Notes: generated by a model not told the origin, from the sequence alone. Shown: positions 42,349-51,433, numbered from the stretch's first letter. The stretch: DNA of 64,000 bases from JASGJS01 sp047601185 (GCA_047601185.1 JASGJS010000001.1:248001-312000); one strand, 5' to 3'. Translations and numbers: made by a program.

Positions 42349-43213
42349 ACACGCCATTACGCACTTGCTCTAAAATAATGGATTGAGGTCCATCCGCCAC
42401 TTCTGAAGTGAGCTCCAGCCCTCGATTAATAGGCCCTGGGTGCATCACTAATGCCTTAGGGTCTGCAGAGCGCAGTTTATCGACCGTCAACCCATAATCC
42501 GCATGATAGGCTGCATCATCCAAATCAAGCGTGTCGATGCGTTCTTTTTGGATGCGCAACATCATCACCACATCAACCCCTTCAATCCCCGCTAATAAAT
42601 TCTGTTCACAGTGGACAGTAGTCGCTGTCGGTAACAAAGACGCGGGTCCAACTAAACGGATGTCTTTTACGCCCAATTTTGTCAATAATTTGACGTTGGA
42701 ATGCGCCACCCGCGAATGCCGAATATCTCCTACAATGGCAATTTTGAGTTGAGCGAAATCTGAAAAATGTCGAGATAAGGTGTAGGCATCTAATAAAGCC
42801 TGGGTTGGATGCTCTTGGCTGCCATTGCCAGCATTGATCACACTGGCCCGTTCTCCTAAATGTCGGGCAACCTTAAAAGGAAATTCTTCTTCTCGATGGC
42901 GAATCACGAAATAATTCACGCCCATGGCTTGTAGATTATCTACTGTATCTAACCATGTTTCGCCTTTGTGAATAGAAGAGGTTTGAAAATCAAAATTCAT
43001 CACCTCAGCCCCTATTTTTTTAGCAGCTATTTCAAAAGAACAGCGCGTTCGCGTGCTATTTTCAAAAAAAAGATTTGCCACGACTTGATGTTTGGGCGAC
43101 AAATCCGCAGATTTAGCGTGCGACGCTTGGTCTGCTACGACAAACACTTGTTGAATTTGCGCTAAAGAAAGATCGTCGATGGAAAGTAGGTGTTGTGGAA
43201 AAGTGATGGTCAT
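42305..43213 (-). CDS. pyrB: Aspartate carbamoyltransferase, catalytic subunit
   Basis: 302 aa. It commits carbamoyl phosphate and aspartate to pyrimidine synthesis. The carbamoyl-phosphate motif FFENSTRTRCSFEIAAKKIG (about residue 50) and the aspartate loop MHPGPINRGLE are diagnostic. The group pyrB-yqgF-algH (reading minus strand algH, yqgF, pyrB) is common in gammaproteobacteria such as Pseudomonas. No pyrC-like gene follows. It overlaps yqgF by 4 bp. Confidence 0.96.
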   Translation of the reverse strand: MTITFPQHLLSIDDLSLAQIQQVFVVADQASHAKSADLSPKHQVVANLFFENSTRTRCSFEIAAKKIGAEVMNFDFQTSSIHKGETWLDTVDNLQAMGVNYFVIRHREEEFPFKVARHLGERASVINAGNGSQEHPTQALLDAYTLSRHFSDFAQLKIAIVGDIRHSRVAHSNVKLLTKLGVKDIRLVGPASLLPTATTVHCEQNLLAGIEGVDVVMMLRIQKERIDTLDLDDAAYHADYGLTVDKLRSADPKALVMHPGPINRGLELTSEVADGPQSIILEQVRNGVFIRMAVLKLLKNTF

Positions 43214-43629
43214 TGAGAAAGCTCTCTTAATCCTGCTTCAGTGATAATTTTGGCTGCCCAACCGTCAATCTGCGTTTTCTGAACACGACGTTTTCCCAGT
43301 TGTGATAAATCGCGTTTGGCTTCCAAGGTCGTATAACGTTCATCCACCAGGTGTACGGGCAATTGCAGCTTATCTCGTAATTGATTAGCAAAATGTTTGG
43401 CTAATTTGGTGATACCGTGTTCTGAACCCGCTTCAGACAAAGGCATCCCCACCATGAGGATTTGCGGTTGCCATTCAGCGCACAGTTGTTCGATTTGATG
43501 CCAGTTCGGAACGCCCGCACGAGCGACTAAACTCGGCAGCGGTCGAGCCGTACCCGTGACCGACTGCCCCACTGCCACACCAATATGGCGTAACCCAAAA
43601 TCAAATCCCAACACTAAAAAGTCAGGCAT
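43210..43629 (-). CDS. yqgF: YqgF/RuvX-type RNase H-fold nuclease
   Basis: 139 aa from the ATG at 43629; a longer frame would overlap algH. VLGFDFGLRHIGVAVGQSVTGTARPLPSL carries the first catalytic Asp, and HLVDERYTTLEAKRDL the second site. YqgF takes part in pre-16S rRNA 5' maturation and was named a Holliday-junction resolvase homologue. It overlaps both neighbours. Confidence 0.93.
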   Translation of the reverse strand: MPDFLVLGFDFGLRHIGVAVGQSVTGTARPLPSLVARAGVPNWHQIEQLCAEWQPQILMVGMPLSEAGSEHGITKLAKHFANQLRDKLQLPVHLVDERYTTLEAKRDLSQLGKRRVQKTQIDGWAAKIITEAGLRELSQ

Positions 43630-44215
43630 GTCCAATTTCAAAAGAAAGACGATTGAGATCAATGCCAAGCGTGGCAGCTGCTGCATACCACATGTCAGTT
43701 GCCTTATCTGTAGATTCTGGTTGTGGGGTATCTTCAAATAACGTCGCTTCACTAAACGGAGCGGTTAGCCACAGGTTTTCCATCAGTTCTTGGTCTAACT
43801 GGCCTGGACCCCAGCCTAAATAACCTAAAGCCACTCGCACATCTTTGAGTTTGTCTTTCTGGGCAATTTCTATTAAATCTTTTCGTGAAGAAGAAATGGT
43901 GATTTCCAATTGAGTCAGAGGGTGATTGGCCGTTTTGCGACGATGGCGGCGACGAATAATAAAACCCTGGTCGACAGCTAAAGGTCCGCCGCGATAAATC
44001 AAGGCGTTGTCCACTTCGTCTTCTGCATCAATGCTAAATTGCTGTAATAAATCTCCCAGTTTCAGGTGCTCTATCGGTTTATTAATCATAATGCCCATCG
44101 CACCTTGGGCATTAAACTCATAGAGATACACCACTGCTTTTGTACAAATGGGATCATCCATTTGCGGCATTGCAATCAAGAAAGTATGCTGGAAGGATTC
44201 GTATTGATTATTCAT
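43622..44215 (-). CDS. algH: YqgE/AlgH-family protein
   Basis: 197 aa. FLIAMPQMDDPICTKAVVYLYEFNAQGAMGIMINKPIEHLKLGDLL, the GGPLAVDQGFII motif and VALGYLGWGPGQLDQELMENLWLTAPF define the UPF0301/AlgH family, of unknown biochemical role. It overlaps yqgF by 8 bp and is divergent from proC. Confidence 0.93.
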   Translation of the reverse strand: MNNQYESFQHTFLIAMPQMDDPICTKAVVYLYEFNAQGAMGIMINKPIEHLKLGDLLQQFSIDAEDEVDNALIYRGGPLAVDQGFIIRRRHRRKTANHPLTQLEITISSSRKDLIEIAQKDKLKDVRVALGYLGWGPGQLDQELMENLWLTAPFSEATLFEDTPQPESTDKATDMWYAAAATLGIDLNRLSFEIGHA

Positions 44216-44314
44216 GTGTTTTTAAAGTAAATAAACGAAATGGTAACTTAGATCGTGTCGGAAGGTCAATTCGTATGGTAATATAAGGGCTGTTTCTTCA
44301 AAATCAAACATTTT

Positions 44315-45133
44315 ATGAATTCCACTCCTACTATCGCTCTGATTGGCACCGGAAATATGGGTGGTGCGATCATTCAAGGCTTAATCGCTGCCGGCACGTC
44401 GGCTGATCATCTATGGGCTAGCGGCCCTGAAGTCGATCAGCTCAACGCACTCCATCAAAAATATGGATTACATATCACCAGCGACAATCAAGCGGCTGCC
44501 CGCGCTGCAGATATTATTATTCTCGCCATTAAGCCCCAAATTATTTTATCTATTGCTGCAGAATTGTCTGGCGTCATGGCTGAACATCAACCGCTGATCA
44601 TTTCGATTGCAGGAGGCATCACCGAACCCGTGTTGCGTCAAGCATTGGGTCACCCCTCCCCTGCTATTGTGCGCGCTATGCCCAATACCCCCGCCATGAT
44701 TGGAGAAGGCGCGACAGCTTTGTTCGCTAATCCTTTCTGCTCTGAATTGCATAAACAACAAGCCCAAAGCATTTTTGCAGCCGTGGGCACCACGGTTTGG
44801 CTAGAACAAGAAGACTTGCTCTACGCCGTTACCGCTTTATCGGGCAGTGGCCCTGCTTATTTTTTCTTATTGCTAGAGGCTTTAGAACAAGCTGCCGCGG
44901 CCATGGGTTTATCCCCCGAATTAGCGATACCCTTGATACAACAAACGGCCTTGGGCAGTGCTAAAATGGCATTGGCCAAACCGCATGCCGTGGCGCAATT
45001 ACGCCAAGCCGTCACTTCTCCACAAGGCGGAACTGAGCGCGCATTAAACGTATTGGAAGCGGGCGGATTTCGTCAGCTCGTCCAAACCGCTGTAGAAGCT
45101 GCTCGCGATCGTTATATTGAATTAGGTCATTGA
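44315..45133 (+). CDS. proC: Pyrroline-5-carboxylate reductase
   Basis: 272 aa. Last step of proline synthesis. The Rossmann motif IALIGTGNMGGAIIQGLIAAG, the segment VRAMPNTPAMIGEGATALF and the C-terminal VTSPQGGTERALNVLEAGGFRQLV match ProC. It is directly followed by yggT, a common pairing. Confidence 0.96.
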   Translation: MNSTPTIALIGTGNMGGAIIQGLIAAGTSADHLWASGPEVDQLNALHQKYGLHITSDNQAAARAADIIILAIKPQIILSIAAELSGVMAEHQPLIISIAGGITEPVLRQALGHPSPAIVRAMPNTPAMIGEGATALFANPFCSELHKQQAQSIFAAVGTTVWLEQEDLLYAVTALSGSGPAYFFLLLEALEQAAAAMGLSPELAIPLIQQTALGSAKMALAKPHAVAQLRQAVTSPQGGTERALNVLEAGGFRQLVQTAVEAARDRYIELGH

Positions 45134-45135
45134 TT

Positions 45136-45705
45136 ATGTTTACAGATGCCGGATTATATTTAATTCAAACCTTGTTTGATTTTTATATTTTCGTTTTTAT
45201 CTTGCGTTTTTTATTACAAACTTTGCATGCGGATTATTTTAATCCTTTATCGCAATTTGCTTTGAAATTAACGCAAGGGGTTGTGCGTCCTTTTCAAAAA
45301 ATTATTCCTGATATTAAAGGCATTGATTTAGCCGTTTTGCTGATTATTTTTTTGTTAGAAATCATTAAACTCAGTATTCCTTTGCTCGTTAAGCTCACGG
45401 CATTTCCTAATGTGGGCGGGCTGTTATTATTAGCGCTCGTGAGTATGATCAAAGAATTTATGGTGTTTTATTTTTATATTATTCTGGCCAGAGTTTTGAT
45501 GAGTTGGTTAGCCCCTACGCATCATAATCCTGTGCAGTTTGCTTTGGTGCAGCTGACAGAACCCTTGCTCAAACCGATTCGGCGGATCATTCCTTTAATT
45601 GGTGGATTTGATCTTGCGCCCTTAATTGCCATTATTGTGTTGCAAGTGTTGCAATTATTACTGATTGAACCTCTATTAGACTTTGCTATTGGGTTGATCT
45701 TATAA
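45136..45705 (+). CDS. yggT: YggT-family integral membrane protein
   Basis: 189 aa from the ATG at 45136 (a TTG two codons earlier is open). It is a duplicated unit: FYIFVFILRFLLQTLHADYFNPLSQFALKLTQGVVRPFQKIIPDIKGIDLA and FYFYIILARVLMSWLAPTHHNPVQFALVQLTEPLLKPIRRIIPLIGGFDLAPL. The double YGGT domain is typical of proteobacteria. It may act in osmotic or potassium homeostasis. Its end overlaps the convergent glycosyltransferase by 20 bp. Confidence 0.92.
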   Translation: MFTDAGLYLIQTLFDFYIFVFILRFLLQTLHADYFNPLSQFALKLTQGVVRPFQKIIPDIKGIDLAVLLIIFLLEIIKLSIPLLVKLTAFPNVGGLLLLALVSMIKEFMVFYFYIILARVLMSWLAPTHHNPVQFALVQLTEPLLKPIRRIIPLIGGFDLAPLIAIIVLQVLQLLLIEPLLDFAIGLIL

Positions 45706-46426
45706 CTAATTTCAAATGCCGATAATAGCTGCCCTCTGCTTGAGCCACCGCCACAATAAAACCTACCCGACCATCCAAAAATCCTTTCTGCAAAATATAG
45801 CCTTTAATAAAAGCCCATAATCCATGCCCCATCGCTTTCAGCACGCTACTGCGTTGGCCTTGTTGAAATCGCATTTGCGCCGAAAGAGTGGAATAACGAT
45901 TCAACCGTTCTAACATGTCTTCTATCGAGACATAGGTCTCATGATAAATGCACCCGGTCAATTGGCCACTCACCCCAGAGACTTGGACACTTTCATGCAC
46001 GACATTATCGCTAAATCGGCCGCGTGCTTTTCTAAATAACCGAATGACTTTATCCTGACCCGGCTCACCATGGTGTAGCCAGTGACCGAAAAATTGATTC
46101 TTACGCGGCACATAAAAAGCATCAAATGGCGTCGCCATGGCCCGTTGAATTTCTGGCTGTAGCGTCGCATCTATCCATTCATCTGCATCTAAAGACAAAA
46201 TCCAGGGGCCTTGTGCTTTATCCAAAGCGCGGTTTTTCTGCTGACCATAGCCAGGCCAATCGGTTTCAAAGACATGAGGGGTAAATTCCCGACAGATTTT
46301 GACGGTATCGTCTGTGCTACCTGAATCTAATACAATGATTTCATCGGCCCATTGGACAGAGGTCAAACAACGGCGAATGGAAGCGGCGGCATTTTTAGTG
46401 ATGATAATAACACTTAAAGTATTCAT
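45686..46426 (-). CDS. Family-2 glycosyltransferase (LPS core, WaaE-like)
   Basis: 246 aa. The GT2 nucleotide-sugar fold is shown by LSVIIITKNAAASIRRCLTSVQWADEIIVLDSGSTDDTV, the DXD-like ILSLDADEW (about residue 88) and FSDNVVHESVQV. The family includes WaaE, which adds glucose to the inner-core heptose. It is divergent from waaC, which adds heptose, supporting a role in lipopolysaccharide core. The donor sugar is not determined. Confidence 0.85.
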   Translation of the reverse strand: MNTLSVIIITKNAAASIRRCLTSVQWADEIIVLDSGSTDDTVKICREFTPHVFETDWPGYGQQKNRALDKAQGPWILSLDADEWIDATLQPEIQRAMATPFDAFYVPRKNQFFGHWLHHGEPGQDKVIRLFRKARGRFSDNVVHESVQVSGVSGQLTGCIYHETYVSIEDMLERLNRYSTLSAQMRFQQGQRSSVLKAMGHGLWAFIKGYILQKGFLDGRVGFIVAVAQAEGSYYRHLKLVIRSTQ

Positions 46427-46489
46427 GGGATTTGCGGGTTTTGAAAAATCATATTATAGTCAGGTACTCCTTAACTGCAACTGAATCCT

Positions 46490-47518
46490 ATGCAAGCCTT
46501 ACTGGTGAAATTAACTTCGATGGGTGACTTGATCCATGCCTTACCGGCAATCACAGACGCCGCTCGTCACATTCCCGGCCTCACCTTCGATTGGGTGATT
46601 GAGAAAAATTTTGCGGAAATTGCCACTTGGCATCCCGCCATCCGCCGCATTATCCCGACTTCACACCGTCGCTGGCGTCGACAATGGTGGCAACAAACGT
46701 CCTTGGGCGAAATGCGTCAGTTTATGAAAGCCCTACGCGAACAACGCTACGATAAAGTGATTGACGGCCAAAATTCCCTCAAAAGTGCGTTGGTAATGTT
46801 TATGGCACGCGGCCCACGTTATGGTATGGACAAAAAATCCAGTCGCGAATGGATCGCGCATCTTGCCCATCAAAACGCTTATTTTGTCAATACACATTTA
46901 CATGCCATTTTGCGATTACGATTACTGTTTGCGCAGGTTTTTGGCTATGACTATCAAGACAGCCCACCGGATTTTGGCATTAACCAATATACTTTTCCTG
47001 CCCTGCCTGTTGAAATTGCGAAACCTTATGTGGTGTTTATTCACAATGCCAGCTGGTCATCTAAATTATGGCCAGAAAGTTATTGGCGAACGCTGGCTGA
47101 AACAACGCAACAAGCCGGTTTATCAGTGGTTTTACCTTGGGGCAATGCCGCGGAAAAACAACGCGCACTCACGATCGCAAAGGATTTATCTCACGTACAC
47201 GTATTGCCGTTTTGTTCTCTGTCACAGCTGGCGAGAGTTTTGATAGATTCTGTGGGTGCTGTGGGGGGCGATACGGGTTTAGGCCATTTAGCTGCTGCTT
47301 TAAAAGTCCCTAGCATCAGCTTATATGGTTCAACCCGCAAAGATTTAATTGGCACATTGGGAGAAGATCAACATCATATTGTCTCGCCTTTTTTGTGTAT
47401 TAATTGTCATCGCAAACAGTGCAATTATCAAAGTCAATTACATGATGAACCGCTTTGCATGCAAGCGATTTTCCCTCAACAAGTATGGCAGCAAATGCAA
47501 ACTATTTTAACCTGTTGA
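46490..47518 (+). CDS. waaC: Lipopolysaccharide heptosyltransferase I
   Basis: 342 aa, family GT9. VKLTSMGDLIHALPAITDA at the N terminus, FDWVIEKNFAEIATWHPAIRRIIP, and the donor-binding GGDTGLGHLAAALKVPSISLYGSTRKDLIGTLG are diagnostic of WaaC/RfaC, which transfers the first heptose to Kdo. The 3' end overlaps the convergent ATPase gene by 12 bp. The presence of a heptosyltransferase indicates a heptose-containing core. Confidence 0.92.
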   Translation: MQALLVKLTSMGDLIHALPAITDAARHIPGLTFDWVIEKNFAEIATWHPAIRRIIPTSHRRWRRQWWQQTSLGEMRQFMKALREQRYDKVIDGQNSLKSALVMFMARGPRYGMDKKSSREWIAHLAHQNAYFVNTHLHAILRLRLLFAQVFGYDYQDSPPDFGINQYTFPALPVEIAKPYVVFIHNASWSSKLWPESYWRTLAETTQQAGLSVVLPWGNAAEKQRALTIAKDLSHVHVLPFCSLSQLARVLIDSVGAVGGDTGLGHLAAALKVPSISLYGSTRKDLIGTLGEDQHHIVSPFLCINCHRKQCNYQSQLHDEPLCMQAIFPQQVWQQMQTILTC

Positions 47519-48646
47519 GTTTTTAATATGTTTAAACCATTCCACAAAACTTTCATCTTCCAGCGCATAAGTTCCTCGACTGGACTGCCAAATAAAGCCT
47601 TGTTCACGTAAACTTTGTATAGCCGTTTGTACCGATGAAATCGCCAAATTGGATTCCTTGAGCACCTGTTTATAATACCGCATAGCTTCTTCAGAAAAGG
47701 GTGACCACATGACACCTTTTTCGATCAATGCCCTCAAAATGGCTTGATGCAACGGTGGCAATTGATAAAAACTATTGGCAAATTCTTCCCAAATCTGACT
47801 ACGCCAAATAAAGGTATCGTGTTTTAACAAATCAGAAAGCGCGCTTGCGTCATGGTTAATCGCAACGCGACCAATGATCTGTCTCAATATTTCTGGTCGA
47901 TAGCCGATAAGTTGAAAAGCTTCCCAGATAGCTTCTTGAGTAAATTGATTATTTGCGGCCAGCGATTGATTCACTTTCGTGGTAAAAAAATCAATATAAT
48001 CTTCTCCCAGCAATGGGAAAGCAGTAATTTCCGAACCAAAAAAAGGCTGGTCCTTTTTGATCACTAATTGAGCCAGCTTGTCGCGATTAGACCCTGTTAA
48101 CACTAACATTAATCTGGGTGTTTTAAGCGGAATATTCATCTGATCACGCGCTGACTTAAGCGCAAACATTGCATTGAGGCCATTTTGTGTCATAACCGCA
48201 TGTTGTGCTTCATCAATCATCAGTAAAATAGGTTTTGTTGAGAGTTGCGCAAGGTCGTTTAATAAATCGACCAGTGTTGTATTCTCTGGCAATCCTGGTT
48301 TTGAGAAATCCAATTCCAATGTTTTAAGGATAACCATTTTTGCCTGAACTTTTTGGGCCAATTTAGCTAATTTGCCTTTTTGTTGAGTCATGCTGGATTT
48401 TATGGCCTCTGTGATCAACAAAAAGGGATCAGCTTGTTTATCCCCCCATAAATCGACATAAATCACTTGCCAACCCCGGGTCTTAGCTTCTGGAATCAGA
48501 TCATTGATCAAGAATGTGCTTTTCCCCACTCGACGGGGGCCTGCCAAAAACAATCCCGAAGTGGCATTGGCTATGCCTTTGCCTTGTAAACTGTCGCAAT
48601 AAGCTTGCGCCAGATGGGCTCTTCTAAAAGTGAGTTCGGTGAGCAT
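47507..48646 (-). CDS. AAA-type ATPase with a C-terminal winged-helix region
   Basis: 379 aa. Walker A GPRRVGKSTFLI (about residue 36), Walker B LLMIDEAQHAV (about 140), and a sensor-like LVLTGSNRDKL (about 180). The C-terminal part (SVQTAIQSLREQGFIWQSSRGTYALEDESF) looks like a winged helix, as in archaeal-type STAND/ATPase_2 proteins. It stands alone with AT-rich DNA and a palindrome upstream. Partner and task are unknown; such solitary ATPases are often horizontally acquired. Confidence 0.75.
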   Translation of the reverse strand: MLTELTFRRAHLAQAYCDSLQGKGIANATSGLFLAGPRRVGKSTFLINDLIPEAKTRGWQVIYVDLWGDKQADPFLLITEAIKSSMTQQKGKLAKLAQKVQAKMVILKTLELDFSKPGLPENTTLVDLLNDLAQLSTKPILLMIDEAQHAVMTQNGLNAMFALKSARDQMNIPLKTPRLMLVLTGSNRDKLAQLVIKKDQPFFGSEITAFPLLGEDYIDFFTTKVNQSLAANNQFTQEAIWEAFQLIGYRPEILRQIIGRVAINHDASALSDLLKHDTFIWRSQIWEEFANSFYQLPPLHQAILRALIEKGVMWSPFSEEAMRYYKQVLKESNLAISSVQTAIQSLREQGFIWQSSRGTYALEDESFVEWFKHIKNSTG

Positions 48647-48948
48647 ATCAGTCTCTTATGGTGAATTACGTTAAATTACATAATTTACGTATTTTGACAT
48701 AATTCTCCATAAATCTCAATATTTGCTTTCCTATTGAGTGAAATCATGTGCACAGGGGGGATTTATAGACAATGGTTTTTATGGCCGCTTATAGCCTATT
48801 TATAACCGGCCATAAAAATCGGGCACAATAAACCATAAAAACAAAGAAATTATTATGAATGAACGAGAAGAGCTGCAGCCATTTTACTAGATGATGAATG
48901 TGATGAGACAATGTTGCCGAAAGCGGTTTGATAGAGTTAAAACGGGAT
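48647..48948. other. AT-rich gene-free stretch with palindromes
   Basis: No gene is seen. It contains TAAATTACATAATTTA (about 48671-48686), a perfect 7-bp arm palindrome close upstream of the ATPase start that could be an operator, and an inverted repeat TTTTTATGGCC...GGCCATAAAAA (about 48776-48825). A tiny frame (ATGAATGAACGAGAAGAGCT, 11 codons) at 48854 is too short to support. Confidence 0.5.
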
Positions 48949-49025
48949 TGGGGTGAACGACGGGACTCGAACCCGCGACAACCGGAATCACAATCCGGGG
49001 CTCTACCAACTGAGCTACGCTCACC
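48949..49025 (-). tRNA. tRNA-His (GTG)
   Basis: Cloverleaf with anticodon GTG in CCGGATTGTGATTCCGG, D-loop AGCTCAGTTGGTAGAGC and T-arm GGGTTCGAGTCCC. The 5' end is GGTGAGCG, where the extra G(-1) pairs with C73, and CCA is encoded at 48949-48951. It is the third of three tRNAs on the minus strand. Confidence 0.96.
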
Positions 49026-49030
49026 ATGAA

Positions 49031-49107
<77 letters not shown>

Positions 49108-49123
49108 TTACGGGACTTATTTA

Positions 49124-49200
49124 TGGTCGGGGTAGAGGGATTTGAACCCCCGACATCCTGCTCCCAAAGCAGGCGCGCTACCAGACTGCGCTATACCCCG
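49124..49200 (-). tRNA. tRNA-Pro (TGG)
   Basis: 5' CGGGGTATAGCGCAG, anticodon stem-loop CTGCTTTGGGAGCAG with TGG, T-arm GGGGGTTCAAATCCCTC, discriminator A and encoded CCA. It is the first of the Pro-Arg-His tRNA cluster, related in content to the argX-hisR-leuT-proM operon of enterobacteria. Confidence 0.97.
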
Positions 49201-49272
49201 GCTGAAAATATAGGGGGTTTATGATAGTCAGTCTCTGGTGATTGGTCAATGGTTTCATGCGATTTTATGCCG

Positions 49273-50307
49273 CTACACCGACCTGAACGCATTTGTTTCT
49301 TCAATTATCTCTATATCATCCCGGTCATTACTTTCCACAGGTTCAGAACTGAGAAGAGCCTTCTTAGATGCGCGCAGAGGCGCATCTTGGTATGGATACC
49401 CATAGTCAATACCGCTCCTCTCATCAGGCTTTTCCTTAACTACATTGTGATTGTTTGTCAAACATACTGTTGGTAATAAATGAATCAAACCTGTCAAAAA
49501 GCCATAAAGCGCCCATTTTGCTCTATTTAACCTACTGGTTTCCTGTTTTTTGCCATTATAAATTTGTTCAATTTCGGGCATTAATTTCGCAGAATGATAG
49601 GCTTGCGCCCCCGCTCTAGCCAAAATTGCAGCGGCACTTCCTATTAAGAAAAGCATTAATACCGTCACCCCAATCATAGCATTCGCATGATGATCACCAA
49701 AAAAATCCGCAATTTTCCTAAATTGATTCGATCCTAGGCAATTAGAAAATTTATTCAAAGATTGTACGTGAAAATGATCATGAGCTAACAATAATGCGCT
49801 ATAACCTAAAATGACTACAGAAGCAGACAGACAAGCAATATTTTGACGAGATCTGTCTATTTTTAATAAAGATTCTTTTACTATTTGCTCTTTTAAAGGA
49901 AAATTCTTACCTTCTTTCTCTTTATCAAACTCATAAAATCTAGGGTGATACAACAATGTAGCGATGAGTGGAAAAAATATCCCTATACCTAGTTTTAAGC
50001 CACCTCTCCAGCTTGATTGAGAAAAAAACTTTTTAGTGTTTTCAGCCTCTATTGCACATTCTGTAAGAAAACTTAGATCTGATGCCTTTTTTGCGGAATT
50101 ATTTTCTTTTAATTTTTTCTGTTCTGCTCTAGCTTGAGTTGAGGAGTATTGACCGACCAGATCAACCTCATCCCATTCTGTCTTTTCTTCAGGCGTCTCA
50201 GTAACCGATTCTACATATGCCTTTTGTATCTGAGGTTTGGTTTGGGGCATTATTTCTTCCACCTTGGTTCTCTGCGATGAAACTTCACCTTTTTTTTGAC
50301 TCATCAT
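49273..50307 (-). CDS. Unknown membrane protein with charged termini (344 aa)
   Basis: A hydrophilic, Lys/Glu-rich N terminus (about 1-95) is followed by hydrophobic segments GLKLGIGIFFPLIATLL (about 105), IACLSASVVILGYSALLLAH (about 155), AMIGVTVLMLFLIGSAAAILAR (about 210) and WALYGFLTGLIHLLPTVCL (about 265), then a charged tail ending ESNDRDDIEIIEETNAFRSV. It lacks a signal peptide. A strong GGAGGTG site precedes the start. The acidic C-terminal block followed by a hydrophobic residue resembles E-block Dot/Icm signals, though this is only suggestive. No known family. Confidence 0.65.
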   Translation of the reverse strand: MMSQKKGEVSSQRTKVEEIMPQTKPQIQKAYVESVTETPEEKTEWDEVDLVGQYSSTQARAEQKKLKENNSAKKASDLSFLTECAIEAENTKKFFSQSSWRGGLKLGIGIFFPLIATLLYHPRFYEFDKEKEGKNFPLKEQIVKESLLKIDRSRQNIACLSASVVILGYSALLLAHDHFHVQSLNKFSNCLGSNQFRKIADFFGDHHANAMIGVTVLMLFLIGSAAAILARAGAQAYHSAKLMPEIEQIYNGKKQETSRLNRAKWALYGFLTGLIHLLPTVCLTNNHNVVKEKPDERSGIDYGYPYQDAPLRASKKALLSSEPVESNDRDDIEIIEETNAFRSV

Positions 50308-50316
50308 TCACCTCCA

Positions 50317-51162
50317 CTAGATCAATTGATACTCTGCTTTGATTCCTAACTGTTGTCTCGTTACGATGGGCTCCAGATTAAAACGGGAATGCTGGTGAAC
50401 CAAATAACTGCCTGTGAGGTAGCCTAATACGCTGCCCACAAATACATCAGAAGCGTAATGTTTATTGAAATTGATACGCTCCAAACCCACTAAAGTGGCT
50501 AACCCATACGCACTGAATTGCACTACAGGGTTGGTGGGGTATTCATGCCCGATGACGCTCGCAATGGAGAAAGCGACGCCTGCATCCCCACAAGGCATGG
50601 ATAACTTCTTATTATTACTCGAAAAACTCGGGCCGTCAAATTGATTAGGAGTGGTGTCTGTCACTGGCCGATATCGATGGAGGCTATATTTGAGGATTTG
50701 GATCATGGCGCCGCTGAGCGCAACGCTTTCTAAACTCAATAAGGCAGTTTCTTGTAGATGAGGATTTGAGGCAACACCGCCTAAGAGATAGCTGCCTGCC
50801 ACGACAGGCAGCATGACTTGCCAATGTCCCAAGGGTTGCACGACTTGCGAAACCGCATCGGTGGTGAGGGAACGCCAGGTTTGAAAGAGATCGCGGATTT
50901 GGCCGTCTAAAGCGAATAACACACCGCCGACACTTACAATATAAGCGGTATTGACCCAATCTGTGGGGGTAAATTGAGCGGGGGCGATTAGAATGTGGCC
51001 AAAGTCTGAAAAATAACCGGCCCAGTATTCACTATTTTCAACAGAAACGGGTGAGGTGCCCGTCAACGCGAGCGCTGACAGGCTAAAAAAGCAGCAAATA
51101 AATCCTAAAATCCTTAAAAAAAACTTCCTGAAAATAAATGATCCCTCATGTTTTTTGGTCAA
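50317..51162 (-). CDS. PAP2-superfamily phosphatase-like protein with altered motif 2
   Basis: 281 aa from a TTG start (no in-frame ATG). A signal peptide or anchor (FLRILGFICCFFSLSALALTG) is followed by several hydrophobic segments. Motif 1 KYSLHRYRP fits KX6RP and motif 3 RINFNKHYASD keeps RX5HX3D. Motif 2, normally PSGH, is PCGD: the catalytic histidine is Asp and Ser is Cys. PAP2 enzymes dephosphorylate lipid phosphates such as undecaprenyl pyrophosphate. With this change, activity is uncertain. It ends 10 bp before the unknown membrane-protein gene. Confidence 0.8.
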   Translation of the reverse strand: MTKKHEGSFIFRKFFLRILGFICCFFSLSALALTGTSPVSVENSEYWAGYFSDFGHILIAPAQFTPTDWVNTAYIVSVGGVLFALDGQIRDLFQTWRSLTTDAVSQVVQPLGHWQVMLPVVAGSYLLGGVASNPHLQETALLSLESVALSGAMIQILKYSLHRYRPVTDTTPNQFDGPSFSSNNKKLSMPCGDAGVAFSIASVIGHEYPTNPVVQFSAYGLATLVGLERINFNKHYASDVFVGSVLGYLTGSYLVHQHSRFNLEPIVTRQQLGIKAEYQLI

Positions 51163-51282
51163 AAATCACCCTTCTAAACTAAGCAGGGCGATATCCTCTA
51201 GACTTTAGCCATTTTTGAAGTTTTTGCTTCCGAGGCCTTTACTTTCAATGGCGGTGAACTAAGAGGGAACACTTAAAAGCTC

Positions 51283-51340
51283 GGTGTGGTGCCTTCTCCC
51301 CTTTTTTGTGGGAGAAAGTGCCGATAGGCGGATGAGGGGG
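51283..51340 (-). repeat. Family-2 repeat, inverted copy
   Basis: GTGGTGCCTTCTCCCC...TGGGAGAAAGTGCCGATAGG, then CGGATGAGGGGG. It is read on the minus strand and lies in the 315-bp space 51163-51477 between two minus-strand genes, which otherwise shows no gene. Confidence 0.8.
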
Positions 51341-51372
51341 CCATACAAGCTTTTGATTTAAAAAGCCTTTTA

Positions 51373-51433
51373 CCCCTCATCCGCCCTATTCGGGCACCTT
51401 CTCCCACAAGGGGAGAAGGCAACAGCTCACCAC
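51373..51433 (+). repeat. Family-2 repeat, direct copy
   Basis: CCCCTCATCCGCCCTATTCG..., CCTTCTCCCACAAGGGGAGAAGG, then CAACAGCTCACCACT. It faces the inverted copy 33 bp away, so the pair could fold into one large hairpin downstream of the 51478-52614 gene. Confidence 0.85.
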
